Assembly: GCF_030815855.1 (NCBI RefSeq)
Contig: NZ_JAUSXG010000001.1
Location: 558,001-622,000, forward strand
DNA: 64,000 bases
Direction: 5' to 3'
Source: Variovorax paradoxus
GTDB taxonomy: Bacteria; Pseudomonadota; Gammaproteobacteria; Burkholderiales; Burkholderiaceae_C
Shown: piece by piece, positions 9,426-17,435 of the stretch
Position numbering within the stretch: the first letter of the stretch is position 1
Layout of the letters: each line of letters starts with the position of its first letter
Program-made: the position numbers and the translations under genes
The notes under the pieces: generated by a model
What the model was told of the DNA's origin: nothing
What the model saw: the letters and a program-made list of their open reading frames with translations, nothing else
Databases searched by the model: none

Positions 9426-9947
9426 ATGAACAAACGTCGTCAAATGAACTTCATGCCGTTCTTGCGCACATGGCCGTCCGCGCTGCTGCTGGCCGCCGCG
9501 GCGCTGACGCTTGCGGGTTGCGACAAGTCCGACAACCGGACCGCGGGCGAAAAGCTAGACAGCGCGATCGCCAAAACAGAGAAGGCGGCCGATACCGCTG
9601 CCACCAAGACCGGAGAGGCCCTCAGGGAGGCGAAGGCAAAAGTCGACGCCTCCGGCACCACCGCCGAGGTAAAGGACGGCATGGCCAACCTGAAGGAAAG
9701 CGCGAAGAATGCCGGTGCCGCCGCAAGCGCGACCGTGGACGATGCCGCGATCACCGCATCGGTGTCCGCCGGCCTCGCCAAGGACCCGGACCTGAGCGCG
9801 ATCAAGATCGACGTGGACACCAAGGGCGGCGCAGTCAGCCTGAAGGGGCCCGCGCCCACGGCCGCCGCCAAGGCGCGTGCCGAGGACATCGCCAAGGGCG
9901 TTCAAGGGGTGACCTCGGTGAGCAACCAGCTCGAAGTGAAGGGCTGA
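9426..9947 (+). CDS. BON domain-containing lipoprotein
   Basis: A 173-residue envelope protein. The signal peptide ends in a lipobox (LAGC, Cys about residue 35), so it should be a lipoprotein. Next comes an Ala/Lys/Glu-rich helical linker, about residues 40-105, and then one BON domain (about 105-173) with the pattern DDAAITASVSAGL...VSLKG...GVTSVSNQL. BON domains bind phospholipid surfaces, and homologues such as OsmY and DolP are envelope stress proteins. A strong terminator follows. Being next to other small stress-type genes supports such a role. Confidence 0.85.
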   Translation: MNKRRQMNFMPFLRTWPSALLLAAAALTLAGCDKSDNRTAGEKLDSAIAKTEKAADTAATKTGEALREAKAKVDASGTTAEVKDGMANLKESAKNAGAAASATVDDAAITASVSAGLAKDPDLSAIKIDVDTKGGAVSLKGPAPTAAAKARAEDIAKGVQGVTSVSNQLEVKG

Positions 9948-9971
9948 GCGCGATTACTTCTCCTTCGGCAG

Positions 9972-9996
9972 AAAGCCCGGTCATCCGGGCTTTTTG
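9972..9996 (+). terminator. rho-independent terminator after the BON lipoprotein gene
   Basis: A perfect 9-bp stem, AAAGCCCGG (9972-9980) with CCGGGCTTT (9985-9993), closes a TCAT loop and runs directly into a T tract. It lies 25 bases after the stop codon and faces the convergent ferritin-like gene. Confidence 0.9.
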
Positions 9997-10038
9997 TTGG
10001 AGGCGAGGGGCATCGGTCCGGCCCCGCCAAGGCAGCGA

Positions 10039-10596
10039 TCAGTGCCCGAGCCAGTCCTTGAGCTCGTCCGCGTGCTCTTCCTCGTCGGAAAGAATGTCTT
10101 CCAGCATGCGCCGGGTCGTCGGGTCCTTGTCGCCGATCAGCACGATCATCTGGCGGTACGTTTCCACGGCGATGCGCTCGGCCACGAGGTTGGCGCGCAC
10201 CATGGCCTGCAGGTCGGTGGATTCGTCGTAGCCGGCATGGCTGCGCTCGAGCAGGTGGGTCGGGGCGAAGTCCGGCTCGCCCCCCAGTTGCACGATGCGT
10301 TCGGCGATGCGGTCGGCGTGGGCCGACTCTTCGTTGGCGTGCGCCAGGAATTCGTCGGCGATGGCCGGCGACGACACGCCGCTGGCGGTGAAATAGTGGC
10401 GCTTGTAGCGCAGCACGCAAACCAGTTCGGTGGCCAGCGCGTCGTTCAGCAGCTTGACGACGTCGTCGCGCCAGGGGCCGTAGCTGGGCGTGACCGCGCC
10501 GTCGTCGAGGCTCTTGGCTGCCGCCTCGATGGCCTGCTCGTCGAGCACCAGGTGCTGGTGCCGTGCCGGGTTGGTGCCCGGGGAATTCGCATTCAT
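10039..10596 (-). CDS. ferritin-like domain protein (bacterioferritin-type)
   Basis: A 185-residue four-helix-bundle protein. The diiron ligand pattern is visible: a Glu in the first helix (DALATELVCVLRYKRH), an EExxH in the second (HANEESAHADR), a Glu in the third (NLVAERIAVETY) and a second EExxH (SDEEEHADELKDW). Such proteins store iron or detoxify peroxide in the cytoplasm. It is the last gene of a minus-strand run of small stress-type proteins, overlapping the upstream hypothetical by 4 bases. It could be annotated as a bacterioferritin or a DUF892-like ferritin; subfamily assignment is not certain. Confidence 0.82.
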   Translation of the reverse strand: MNANSPGTNPARHQHLVLDEQAIEAAAKSLDDGAVTPSYGPWRDDVVKLLNDALATELVCVLRYKRHYFTASGVSSPAIADEFLAHANEESAHADRIAERIVQLGGEPDFAPTHLLERSHAGYDESTDLQAMVRANLVAERIAVETYRQMIVLIGDKDPTTRRMLEDILSDEEEHADELKDWLGH

Positions 10597-11084
10597 GGGG
10601 GATCCTTTCGTGGACTCGTGTTTTTCTGCTGCATCAACGTGTTGACGACATCAGCAACGTCGGAGGTCTTGAGCACGGCCGCCAGCACCGCCGTGAAGGA
10701 AAGCAGACGCCATGGCCTGATCAGCACGATGGCGGCACCCGTGGCCGCAGCGATGGCCATGAGCTTGGCGGGCTCCTTGCGTGCGTAGTGTTCGAGCAAA
10801 GGGCGCGCAAGCTGGCCCGCCGCATGGGCCGGATGACGGCGCCACCAGCGTTCGGTCATGCTGCGCGCCATCGATGTCCATTGATGGCCACGGCGCGGAG
10901 AAGCCTTTTCATCGGCGCTGTCTGAGGCATACGTCTCGGCATAGGCTTCGCCCGCGGCACTGCGCCTGCCGCGCGCGCTGTCCCGCGGTTCTTCTTCCTC
11001 GCCGTTCAACTGCCTGACGAGTGCGCGGCGCGAAAGCGCCAGGCGCTCTTGCGGCGTGAGTGAACTGCGGTCAGTGCCGTTCAT
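10593..11084 (-). CDS. hypothetical protein of the envelope-stress gene run
   Basis: A 163-residue protein not recognised as a known family. The first 90 residues are charged and probably unstructured (many Arg, Glu, Ser). A segment near residues 110-145 is hydrophobic enough for one or two membrane helices (KLMAIAAATGAAIVLI and LLSFTAVLAAVL). The start ATG at 11084 overlaps the end of the holin-like gene by 14 bases, and the gene overlaps the ferritin-like gene by 4 bases. This shows an operon. It may organise or anchor the neighbouring proteins. Confidence 0.7.
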   Translation of the reverse strand: MNGTDRSSLTPQERLALSRRALVRQLNGEEEEPRDSARGRRSAAGEAYAETYASDSADEKASPRRGHQWTSMARSMTERWWRRHPAHAAGQLARPLLEHYARKEPAKLMAIAAATGAAIVLIRPWRLLSFTAVLAAVLKTSDVADVVNTLMQQKNTSPRKDPP

Positions 11085-11454
11085 GGCGGGCTCCTGCGTC
11101 GTGCAAAGCCTGCAGGTCGGCATCGACCTGGGCGCGAAGATCGTCGAAGGCATAGCCGGGGAACGGCCGGGACGCCATCCAGGCGCAGAGGCCGGCAATC
11201 ACCAGCGCAACGCCCGGCACGGCCACCAGCACCCAATGAAAGCTGCCATGCAGCACGCCCATCAACACCGCGACGCCGATGAGCCCGAGCGCCAGCATCG
11301 CACTGGCCGCCGCCAGCACGCCGGCCACGATGCGGGCGACAAGGCCGCGGCCCGCTTCGGAGGCCTCTTGCCTGACAAGTGCCGCGTAGTTGGCGGCGTG
11401 TTCGGCGATGAGTTCCGGATGCCCGAGCACCGTGGAAAAAATCGGATGAAGCAT
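11071..11454 (-). CDS. phage holin family / holin-X-like membrane protein
   Basis: A 127-residue protein with two long hydrophobic helices (about residues 38-66 and 70-92), between an amphipathic N-terminal part and a charged C-terminus. This layout matches the putative holin-X (PF07332) family found in non-phage settings beside DUF883 proteins. A lytic role is unlikely; a membrane-associated stress role is inferred from the neighbours. It overlaps the following hypothetical gene by 14 bases. Confidence 0.72.
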   Translation of the reverse strand: MLHPIFSTVLGHPELIAEHAANYAALVRQEASEAGRGLVARIVAGVLAAASAMLALGLIGVAVLMGVLHGSFHWVLVAVPGVALVIAGLCAWMASRPFPGYAFDDLRAQVDADLQALHDAGARHERH

Positions 11455-11489
11455 GGTGCGCGGTATCGGTGGAACGGCGTGTCAGCGGA

Positions 11490-11867
11490 TCAGTATTCGT
11501 CCCGGCGGCTGCTGCGGCTGGCCAGCACGATGAGCGCGGTGATCGCGGCGCCGGCTGCGGCGGCGATCAGCACCGAGCGCACCGGTTGGTCGGAGATGTA
11601 GCGGCCGGTGACGTCCGCGGCTTGCTCGAGGCGGCGCTGTGCGCGGGCGCTGGTGGTCGAGGCCGCATCCAGGCCGCGCTGCACGGCTTGCTGTACGCGC
11701 GCTGCCAGTTGCTCGACCGCCGGTTCCGCATCGCGGCGCAGTTCGCGGACCTTCTCGCCGGCCGCATTGACCGCGTTCTGTGCGTAGGCGCGAGTGGATT
11801 CGACAGCTTCGTTGGCCGTCTGGCGTGCGTCGTCGGCGAGTTGCGAGGGAGTCTTGGTCGTGTTCAT
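11490..11867 (-). CDS. DUF883-like (YqjD/ElaB type) membrane-anchored protein
   Basis: A 125-residue protein. About 90 residues form a long amphipathic helix rich in Ala, Glu, Arg and Gln. A single C-terminal transmembrane helix (SVLIAAAAGAAITALIVLA) follows, then a short Arg-rich end. Escherichia coli YqjD and ElaB have this shape and are RpoS-regulated inner-membrane proteins that bind ribosomes. The same role here is inferred only from architecture and from the stress-type neighbours. It lies 35 bases upstream of the holin-like gene. Confidence 0.72.
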   Translation of the reverse strand: MNTTKTPSQLADDARQTANEAVESTRAYAQNAVNAAGEKVRELRRDAEPAVEQLAARVQQAVQRGLDAASTTSARAQRRLEQAADVTGRYISDQPVRSVLIAAAAGAAITALIVLASRSSRRDEY

Positions 11868-11921
11868 GAAAATTTCCTTTCCGGGAAGATGAATTGCGGG
11901 AGCCTGTTGATCGTAACGACG

Positions 11922-12086
11922 CTACTTGCGTCGTAGCAAGCCGGCCAGGAAACTGGCGATGGCAAGTACGGCGAAGATCACGAAAAGGATCTTGGCGATT
12001 CCTACCGCGCCGGCGGCAATGCCGCCGAAGCCGAACAGGGCGGCGATCAACGCAATGACCAGAAACACCACGGTGTAATGCAACAT
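11922..12086 (-). CDS. DUF1328 family small membrane protein (YtjA type)
   Basis: A 54-residue protein made of two hydrophobic helices ([20 protein letters not shown], then a Gly-Ala hairpin and a second helix) ending in LLRRK. It matches the DUF1328/YtjA family in size and pattern. These proteins are typical of stress-induced small-protein clusters; their function is unknown. The ATG at 12086 gives the usual MLHYTVVFL start, with a GAAGGAG ribosome site a few bases upstream. Confidence 0.85.
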   Translation of the reverse strand: MLHYTVVFLVIALIAALFGFGGIAAGAVGIAKILFVIFAVLAIASFLAGLLRRK

Positions 12087-12250
12087 GTGGACTCCTTCGA
12101 GGCTTCGCTCGTTGTTGGGAACTGCGCATTCAAAGGGAATGAACCGCACAGGAGCAACCTTAAGTGGCCCCTCCGCCAGGCCCTGTCAGCGGCTGGGCGC
12201 CGGGAACGTAGGAGACGACCGAGTTCCTCGGGCCCTCAAACAGCGGTGCG

Positions 12251-13594
12251 TCAGGCCGGCTTGACGACCGGCAGCATCGCGCTCAGGCGGGTGCCCCGTC
12301 CAGGCGTCGACGAGATCGTGAGCCTGCCGCGGGCCGCCTCGACGCGGTGGCGCATGCCTGCGAGGCCGTGCGTCGAGGGGTGGATGCGCTGCGGGTCGAA
12401 GCCCTTGCCGTTGTCGGCAACTTCCACGATCACGTGGTTCTCGTAGTTCTTCAGGACGATCGTCGCCTCGTCGGCCTCGGCGTACTTGCCGATGTTGGTC
12501 AGGCTCTCCTGCACCATGCGGTAGATGGTGAGCTGGCGCGACTCGTCCATGGTCACGGGTTCGAGCGCCATCTGCACCTGGATGCCCGAACGCTCGGCGA
12601 ATTCGCGCCCGAGGATTTCGAGCGACGCCACCAGCCCGAGGTTCGACAGCGACGACGGCCGGAGGTCTTCGATGATGCGGCGCTTGAGTGCGATGCCGCT
12701 GTTGAGCAGCTCGGTCAGGTGCTGCAGCCGCTGGGTGGCGTCGGGTGCCTCGAGCAGCCTCGACTTCAGGCGGGCGACGTCCAGCTTGGCCGCGGTCAGC
12801 AGCGAGCCGAGTTCGTCGTGCAGTTCCCGCGCGAGATAGCCGCGCTCGGTTTCGCGCACGTCCTGCAGGTGGGTGGCCAGCTCGGCCAGCGACGCGGTGC
12901 GCTCGCGCACTTCGTCTTCGAGCGCATTGCGTTCGCGCTGCAGCGTTTCCTGCTGGCGCTCGCCGATGGAGCGCAGCGCGTGCGTCTGCCGCAGGTACAG
13001 GAAGAACGCGAACAGGGCCGCGAGCGCCACGATGGCGGTGCCGATGCGCGCGAGCCGTAGCGACTGCGTCACCTGGGCCTGGCTTTCTTGCAGGGTCTGC
13101 TCGCTGATGTTCACCAGTTCTCCGGCGGTCTTGCGAATGGCTTCCATTTCCTCGCGGCCCACGTCGGTCGTGATGACGAATTTCCAGGCGTCTTCCTTTC
13201 CGTCCTGCCGCAGGCGCACGCTCATGTCCATTTCGGCGACCTTGCGCAGCACGTGTTTCGACAGCTCCACGAGTTGCGTGCGCTCGGCCGGCCGTTCGGC
13301 GTAAAGTTGACGCAGTGTCGCCAGATGGCCGTCGACCTGCTTGACCGCGGTGTCGTAGGGTTTCCGGTAGCTGGCTTCGCCCGTGAGCAAGTAACCTCGC
13401 TGGCCCGTCTCGGCATCGAGCATGTTCTGCAGGATCTGGTTGAGCGTACTGCGCACCTTTTGGGCCTCGCCGATCTCTGCCAGAGCGCGGGTCGATTGGC
13501 GATACCCGGCCTCGTTGATGCCGACGAGGGCCAGCGCAGCCAGCGCCGCGAGCAGGAGGCTCACGGCCATTTTTGGGGGAGCTAGCCAGTGCAT
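12251..13594 (-). CDS. CHASE3 domain sensor histidine kinase (NarX/LiaS type)
   Basis: A 447-residue membrane kinase. A transmembrane helix (about 10-28) and a CHASE3 sensory domain (about 30-170, with LDAETGQRGYLLTG) are followed by a second helix near 180. Then come a coiled coil, a HisKA_3 dimerisation domain with phospho-acceptor His259 (ARELHDELGS), and a C-terminal HATPase domain (N box near QESLTNIGKYAEA, then DNGKGFD). It should phosphorylate the NarL-type regulator encoded divergently 106 bases away. The ATG at 13594 is chosen because a longer frame would overlap that regulator. Confidence 0.88.
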   Translation of the reverse strand: MHWLAPPKMAVSLLLAALAALALVGINEAGYRQSTRALAEIGEAQKVRSTLNQILQNMLDAETGQRGYLLTGEASYRKPYDTAVKQVDGHLATLRQLYAERPAERTQLVELSKHVLRKVAEMDMSVRLRQDGKEDAWKFVITTDVGREEMEAIRKTAGELVNISEQTLQESQAQVTQSLRLARIGTAIVALAALFAFFLYLRQTHALRSIGERQQETLQRERNALEDEVRERTASLAELATHLQDVRETERGYLARELHDELGSLLTAAKLDVARLKSRLLEAPDATQRLQHLTELLNSGIALKRRIIEDLRPSSLSNLGLVASLEILGREFAERSGIQVQMALEPVTMDESRQLTIYRMVQESLTNIGKYAEADEATIVLKNYENHVIVEVADNGKGFDPQRIHPSTHGLAGMRHRVEAARGRLTISSTPGRGTRLSAMLPVVKPA

Positions 13595-13657
13595 GAAACT
13601 TTCGAAGATGCTTTCAACACAAGTTCGTGAATAATTGATAACAACCGGGGACCGGCA

Positions 13658-13682
13658 TGTTGCGGCTTCCACAGACGCAACA
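13658..13682. promoter_or_regulatory. inverted repeat between divergent kinase and regulator genes
   Basis: A perfect 7-bp inverted repeat, TGTTGCG (13658-13664) and CGCAACA (13676-13682) with 11 bases between. It sits about 20 bases upstream of the response regulator start. Its place between divergent two-component genes suggests an operator, perhaps for the LuxR-type regulator itself. The repeat is seen; the role is inferred. Confidence 0.35.
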
Positions 13683-13700
13683 CAACGAAGAAAGTAACAG

Positions 13701-14333
13701 ATGATCAAAATTGGAATTGTGGACGACCACGCTATCGTGAGATCGGGCCTGCGGCAGTTCTTCTCCGAACACGTGGACTTGCGCGTGGCCGGCGAAGCCG
13801 CCAGCGGGCGCGAAGCCATCGAACTGGTGCGCACCACCGAACTCGACGTGCTGGTGATGGATCTTTCCATGCCCGGGCAGAGCGGCATCGATGCGCTCGC
13901 GATGATCCGCGCCAAGGCGCCGGACGTCGGCATCCTGATCCTGAGCGGCTACCCTGAAGAACATTACGCGATGAACCTGATCCGTCAGGGCGCGAGCGGG
14001 TACCTCAACAAGGAGTGCGATCCGATCGAGATCGTCAACGCGATTCGCACCATCTCGCTCGGCCGCCGCTACATCACGCCGGCCGTGGCGGAATTGCTCG
14101 CGCGCCAGCTCGACCGCAAGGACGACGCGGCACCGCACGAGCAACTGTCGGAAAGAGAATTCCAGGTGTTCCTGAAGCTCGCCAAGGGCGAGACCGCGGG
14201 CGACATCGCCAAGACGCTGTCGCTGTCGGTCAAGACCGTCAGCACCTACCGCACGCGCCTCATGGAGAAGATGAACCTGTCGTCCAACAGCGACCTCACG
14301 TACTACGCGCTGAAGAACAAGCTGATCGATTGA
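13701..14333 (+). CDS. NarL/FixJ-type response regulator
   Basis: A 210-residue regulator. The receiver domain (1-120) has acidic pocket Asp8/Asp9, phospho-acceptor Asp54 (VLVMDLSMPG), Ser82 and Lys104. The C-terminal LuxR-type helix-turn-helix (about 145-205, with LSEREFQVFLKLAKGE and KTVSTYRTRLMEKM) binds DNA. It is divergent from the CHASE3 kinase, its probable partner. Targets are unknown; the adjacent small envelope-stress operon is an obvious candidate. Confidence 0.92.
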   Translation: MIKIGIVDDHAIVRSGLRQFFSEHVDLRVAGEAASGREAIELVRTTELDVLVMDLSMPGQSGIDALAMIRAKAPDVGILILSGYPEEHYAMNLIRQGASGYLNKECDPIEIVNAIRTISLGRRYITPAVAELLARQLDRKDDAAPHEQLSEREFQVFLKLAKGETAGDIAKTLSLSVKTVSTYRTRLMEKMNLSSNSDLTYYALKNKLID

Positions 14334-14370
14334 GAAGAACCGGCCGCGGCAAAAGAGGAAGCAGGAGGCC

Positions 14371-14396
14371 GTCGAGGCTTCTTCGACTTCTTCTTT
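14371..14396. terminator. possible weak bidirectional terminator
   Basis: A short stem GTCGA (14371-14375) with TCGAC (14383-14387), followed on the plus strand by a pyrimidine and T-rich run. It lies in the 61-base gap between two convergent regulator genes. The stem is only 5 bp, so the call is weak. Confidence 0.3.
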
Positions 14397-14799
14397 ACTC
14401 CGTGCCGGTGGCGGGACGGTGAGCCACCGCCTCCAGGATGCAGAAGTCGACCAGCGCGTCGATCTCGTTCGATTTGTCGAACACCGCGTCCACGCCGAAT
14501 TCGGCGCAGCGCCGCCGGATGTCGGGCGTCGCGTAGTTGCTGAGCACCACCACCTTCTGGTTCGGCCTGCGCGAGGTGCAGGCCTGGAGCACGCCCAGGC
14601 CGCTGCCCTGCTTGAGAAAAAGATCGACCACCGCCAGGTCCCACTCTTCGCTGTGGTCCTGCAGCCACTGGCGCGCGTTCGCCTCGGTTTCGGCAAAGCC
14701 GACCACCGTCGTGCAGGTGAGTTCTTCCAGGGTACCAATGAGGTTTTCACGGATCGTGAGGTTGTCTTCGACGATGTATGTCTGCAATCTGGTATCCAT
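14395..14799 (-). CDS. receiver-only response regulator
   Basis: A 134-residue protein with a single receiver domain and no output domain. The acidic pocket Glu11/Asp12, the phospho-acceptor Asp59 (LAVVDLFLKQ), a Ser in VVVLSNYA and a Lys in FDKS are all present. It probably works by protein contact or as a phosphate sink, like CheY or Spo0F-type proteins. It converges on the NarL-type regulator next door and may take phosphate from the same kinase. The ATG at 14799 gives a standard receiver N-terminus (MDTRLQTYIVEDN). Confidence 0.85.
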   Translation of the reverse strand: MDTRLQTYIVEDNLTIRENLIGTLEELTCTTVVGFAETEANARQWLQDHSEEWDLAVVDLFLKQGSGLGVLQACTSRRPNQKVVVLSNYATPDIRRRCAEFGVDAVFDKSNEIDALVDFCILEAVAHRPATGTE

Positions 14800-15032
14800 G
14801 CCGAACCGCGCTTCCTCTGTTGGCAGGTGTCTCGAGAACGCCCCTGCTGGCGAATACCTGCGCATCGAAGATTGAGGTGTCGCCGCCCCGCATCATGCAG
14901 GGTTCGGAGGAAGGGTGATGTAGGCGGCTTCTGACGAAGCGGTCTCGCCGAGGCCTTCCGTAGGCAATGCCGCACGGTTTTTGCGGTTCGTTGCCGACCC
15001 GGAAAAATCGATGGGGCGTATATCCAGACCTC

Positions 15033-17435
15033 ATGGCAACGAACGTCCTTCGCAACCGGCCGCTCTGGCTCAAGCTGCTGGGGGGCTTCGTGCTGCTGCT
15101 CGCCCTGCTGGCGGTGGTGCTGGCGTTCTTTCCGTGGGACACGCTGCGCGAGCCCGTCAACCGCTATGTCAGCGAGAAGACCGGGCGCAAGTTCGAGATC
15201 ACCCGGCGGCTCGACCTCGGCGTGGGATTGCGTGGAGCCACCGTCAAGGTCGACGGATTCGAGTTCGCCAACCCGCCGTGGGCGCGCGATCCGTACCTGG
15301 TCAAGGCCGAGCGCGCGGAGTTCGACATACGGCTGTGGCCTCTCATCACGGGCAAGATCGTGATTCCGCGGCTGGCGCTGTCCTCGCCCACGCTGGGCCT
15401 TCAAATGGAGCCGGACGGACGCCGCACATGGGCGCTCGGCAAGGACACCTCGGACCCCGGCACCGTTCCCGTCATCGGGCTCATGGAGGTCGACCGCGGC
15501 GTGATCGACTTTCTGGCCAAGCACCTGGGCGTCGATCTGCACGCGGACGTGAGCTACGACTCCAGCCGTGGCGCGCTTCCGCTCAGCTATCGCATCGAGG
15601 GCCGCTACAAGAACCAGCCACTGACCGCCGAAGGGCGGACCGGCAACGTGCTTCGGCTCAAGGCGGCCGGCCAGCAGCCGTTTCCATTGGAGATCGACGC
15701 AGCGGCGGGCCAGACGCGGCTCAAGGCTGAAGGCACGGTGACCGACTTCGCCGACCTCGACGGCATCGACGCCAAGTTCGAACTCAAGGGCCAGACGCTC
15801 GGCGCCCTGTTTCCATTGCTGGGCATCGCGCTGCCCGAGACCTCTCCCTATGCGCTGAGCGGCGACCTGCGCAAGCGCGGCAAGCTGTGGGAGGTGGCCG
15901 GGCTCAAAGGCAGGCTCGGCCTTTCCGACATTGCAGGCGACATGCGCTTCGACCAGGCCGGCCAGCGGCCGCACCTGGCGGGCGAACTGCGCTCGCGCCT
16001 GATGGACATGGACGACCTGGGCCCGCTCATCGGCCTGCCGCCCACCGAACGGTCCGCCAAGGCGGTCGAAGGCGTGGCGCCGCCGCCGACCATCAAGCAG
16101 GCCAAACGCGCAGCGGGGGACAAGGTACTGCCCACCGCCACGCTCGACTTCAACCGCTTGCGTGCGATGAATGCCGAGGTGAAGTACACGGCCGACCGCA
16201 TCCGCAACGTGCGCAACGTGCCGCTCGACCGCGGCAGTGTGCAGGTCAAGCTGAACAACAGCGTGCTCGCCCTCGACCCGCTCGACCTGGGCGTGGGTGG
16301 CGGCAAGCTGGCAGGTGCCATCCGTATCGACGCCACCCAGAACCCGGCGGACATCCGCGCGTCGCTCGATCTGCGCAACGTGCAGCTCAACCGACTGGTT
16401 CCGAAGATCGAAACCATGCGCAGCAGCTTCAGCAGGCTCGACGGCCGCATCAATCTCTCGGGCCGGGGCACATCGGTGGCCAGCTGGCTCGGCGGCGCCT
16501 CGGGCGATGTGGCGGCCCTGACCGGGCGAGGCCGGTTCAGCAACCTGCTGCTGGAGTTCATGGGGCTGGACGGCGCCGAGATCATCAAGTTTCTGCTGCG
16601 CGGCGACCAGAACGTCGAACTGCGCTGCGCCGCGGTGGCCTTCGACGTCAACAAGGGCGTCATGACGAGCCGCAGCATGGTGCTCGATACCGTCGACACG
16701 GTTTTCTACGCCACCGGCCAGGCCAACCTGGCGACCGAGAAGCTCGACTTCGTGATGCGGCCCGAGCCCAAGGACGTCAGCATCCTCTCGCTGCGGGGGC
16801 CGCTGGTCATCGGCGGCACCTTCGGCGCGCCCGCCGCGGGCGTGCAGGCGGCGCCGCTGGCGGAGCGCGGCCTTGCCGCACTGGTGCTCGGCGCCATCAA
16901 CCCGCTGCTGGCGCTGGCTGCGACCATCGAGACCGGGCCGGGCGAGGATGCGGATTGCAAGGGCGTGCTGTCGGAGGCCAACAAGCCCAACCCCGGTGCG
17001 GCAGCCTCGGGCGCGGCCAAGGCGAAGGCGCCAAGCAGCGCTGAGGCCGGAAAAAGCCAAAAAGGCCCGGGTCGGGTCAGACGCCGCCGGGGCGCTGCGC
17101 GCACACGCTGCAGTGCGGATCGCGCGCAATCTGCAGCGTGTCGAACGCGGTGCGGCGCCCGTCGAACATCAACAGCTTGCCCGCCAGCGACGGCCCGATG
17201 CCCGCGAGCAGCTTCAACGCTTCGCTGGCCTGCAGCGTGCCGACGGTGCCGACCACGGGGCCGAACACGCCGAGCACCGCGCAGAGCGTTTCCTCGAAGG
17301 CCGCGTCGGGCGGAAAAATGCAGGCATAGCAGGGGGACGCGTCGTCGCGCGTGTCGTACACGCTCAACTGGCCGTCGAAGCGGATGGCCGCGCCTGCCAC
17401 GAGCGGCTTGCTGTGCGCCACGCAGGCGCGGTTGA
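15033..17435 (+). CDS. AsmA family protein (long C-terminal read-through)
   Basis: The first 680 or so residues form a normal AsmA-like protein: an N-terminal transmembrane helix (about 11-31), then a long beta-rich periplasmic region with the AsmA C-terminal domain (near 440-640). Such proteins take part in lipid transport and outer-membrane assembly. The frame does not stop where expected. From about 17077 it runs on for some 120 residues over the oppositely oriented moeB gene, giving an Arg-, Ala- and Cys-rich tail that looks like antisense sequence. A lost stop, a small indel near 17040-17076 or a real overlap are all possible; the C-terminus is therefore uncertain. Confidence 0.8.
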   Translation: MATNVLRNRPLWLKLLGGFVLLLALLAVVLAFFPWDTLREPVNRYVSEKTGRKFEITRRLDLGVGLRGATVKVDGFEFANPPWARDPYLVKAERAEFDIRLWPLITGKIVIPRLALSSPTLGLQMEPDGRRTWALGKDTSDPGTVPVIGLMEVDRGVIDFLAKHLGVDLHADVSYDSSRGALPLSYRIEGRYKNQPLTAEGRTGNVLRLKAAGQQPFPLEIDAAAGQTRLKAEGTVTDFADLDGIDAKFELKGQTLGALFPLLGIALPETSPYALSGDLRKRGKLWEVAGLKGRLGLSDIAGDMRFDQAGQRPHLAGELRSRLMDMDDLGPLIGLPPTERSAKAVEGVAPPPTIKQAKRAAGDKVLPTATLDFNRLRAMNAEVKYTADRIRNVRNVPLDRGSVQVKLNNSVLALDPLDLGVGGGKLAGAIRIDATQNPADIRASLDLRNVQLNRLVPKIETMRSSFSRLDGRINLSGRGTSVASWLGGASGDVAALTGRGRFSNLLLEFMGLDGAEIIKFLLRGDQNVELRCAAVAFDVNKGVMTSRSMVLDTVDTVFYATGQANLATEKLDFVMRPEPKDVSILSLRGPLVIGGTFGAPAAGVQAAPLAERGLAALVLGAINPLLALAATIETGPGEDADCKGVLSEANKPNPGAAASGAAKAKAPSSAEAGKSQKGPGRVRRRRGAARTRCSADRAQSAACRTRCGARRTSTACPPATARCPRAASTLRWPAACRRCRPRGRTRRAPRRAFPRRPRRAEKCRHSRGTRRRACRTRSTGRRSGWPRLPRAACCAPRRRG

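Noticed and set aside
11071..11454. Prophage remnant because of the holin-like gene
   Set aside because: No other phage genes (integrase, capsid, endolysin) are nearby, and the neighbours are small stress-type membrane proteins.
14866..15032. Small RNA or tRNA in the gap before the AsmA-like gene
   Set aside because: No cloverleaf, terminator or conserved RNA motif was seen; the gap holds only short GC-rich stretches and a plausible leader.
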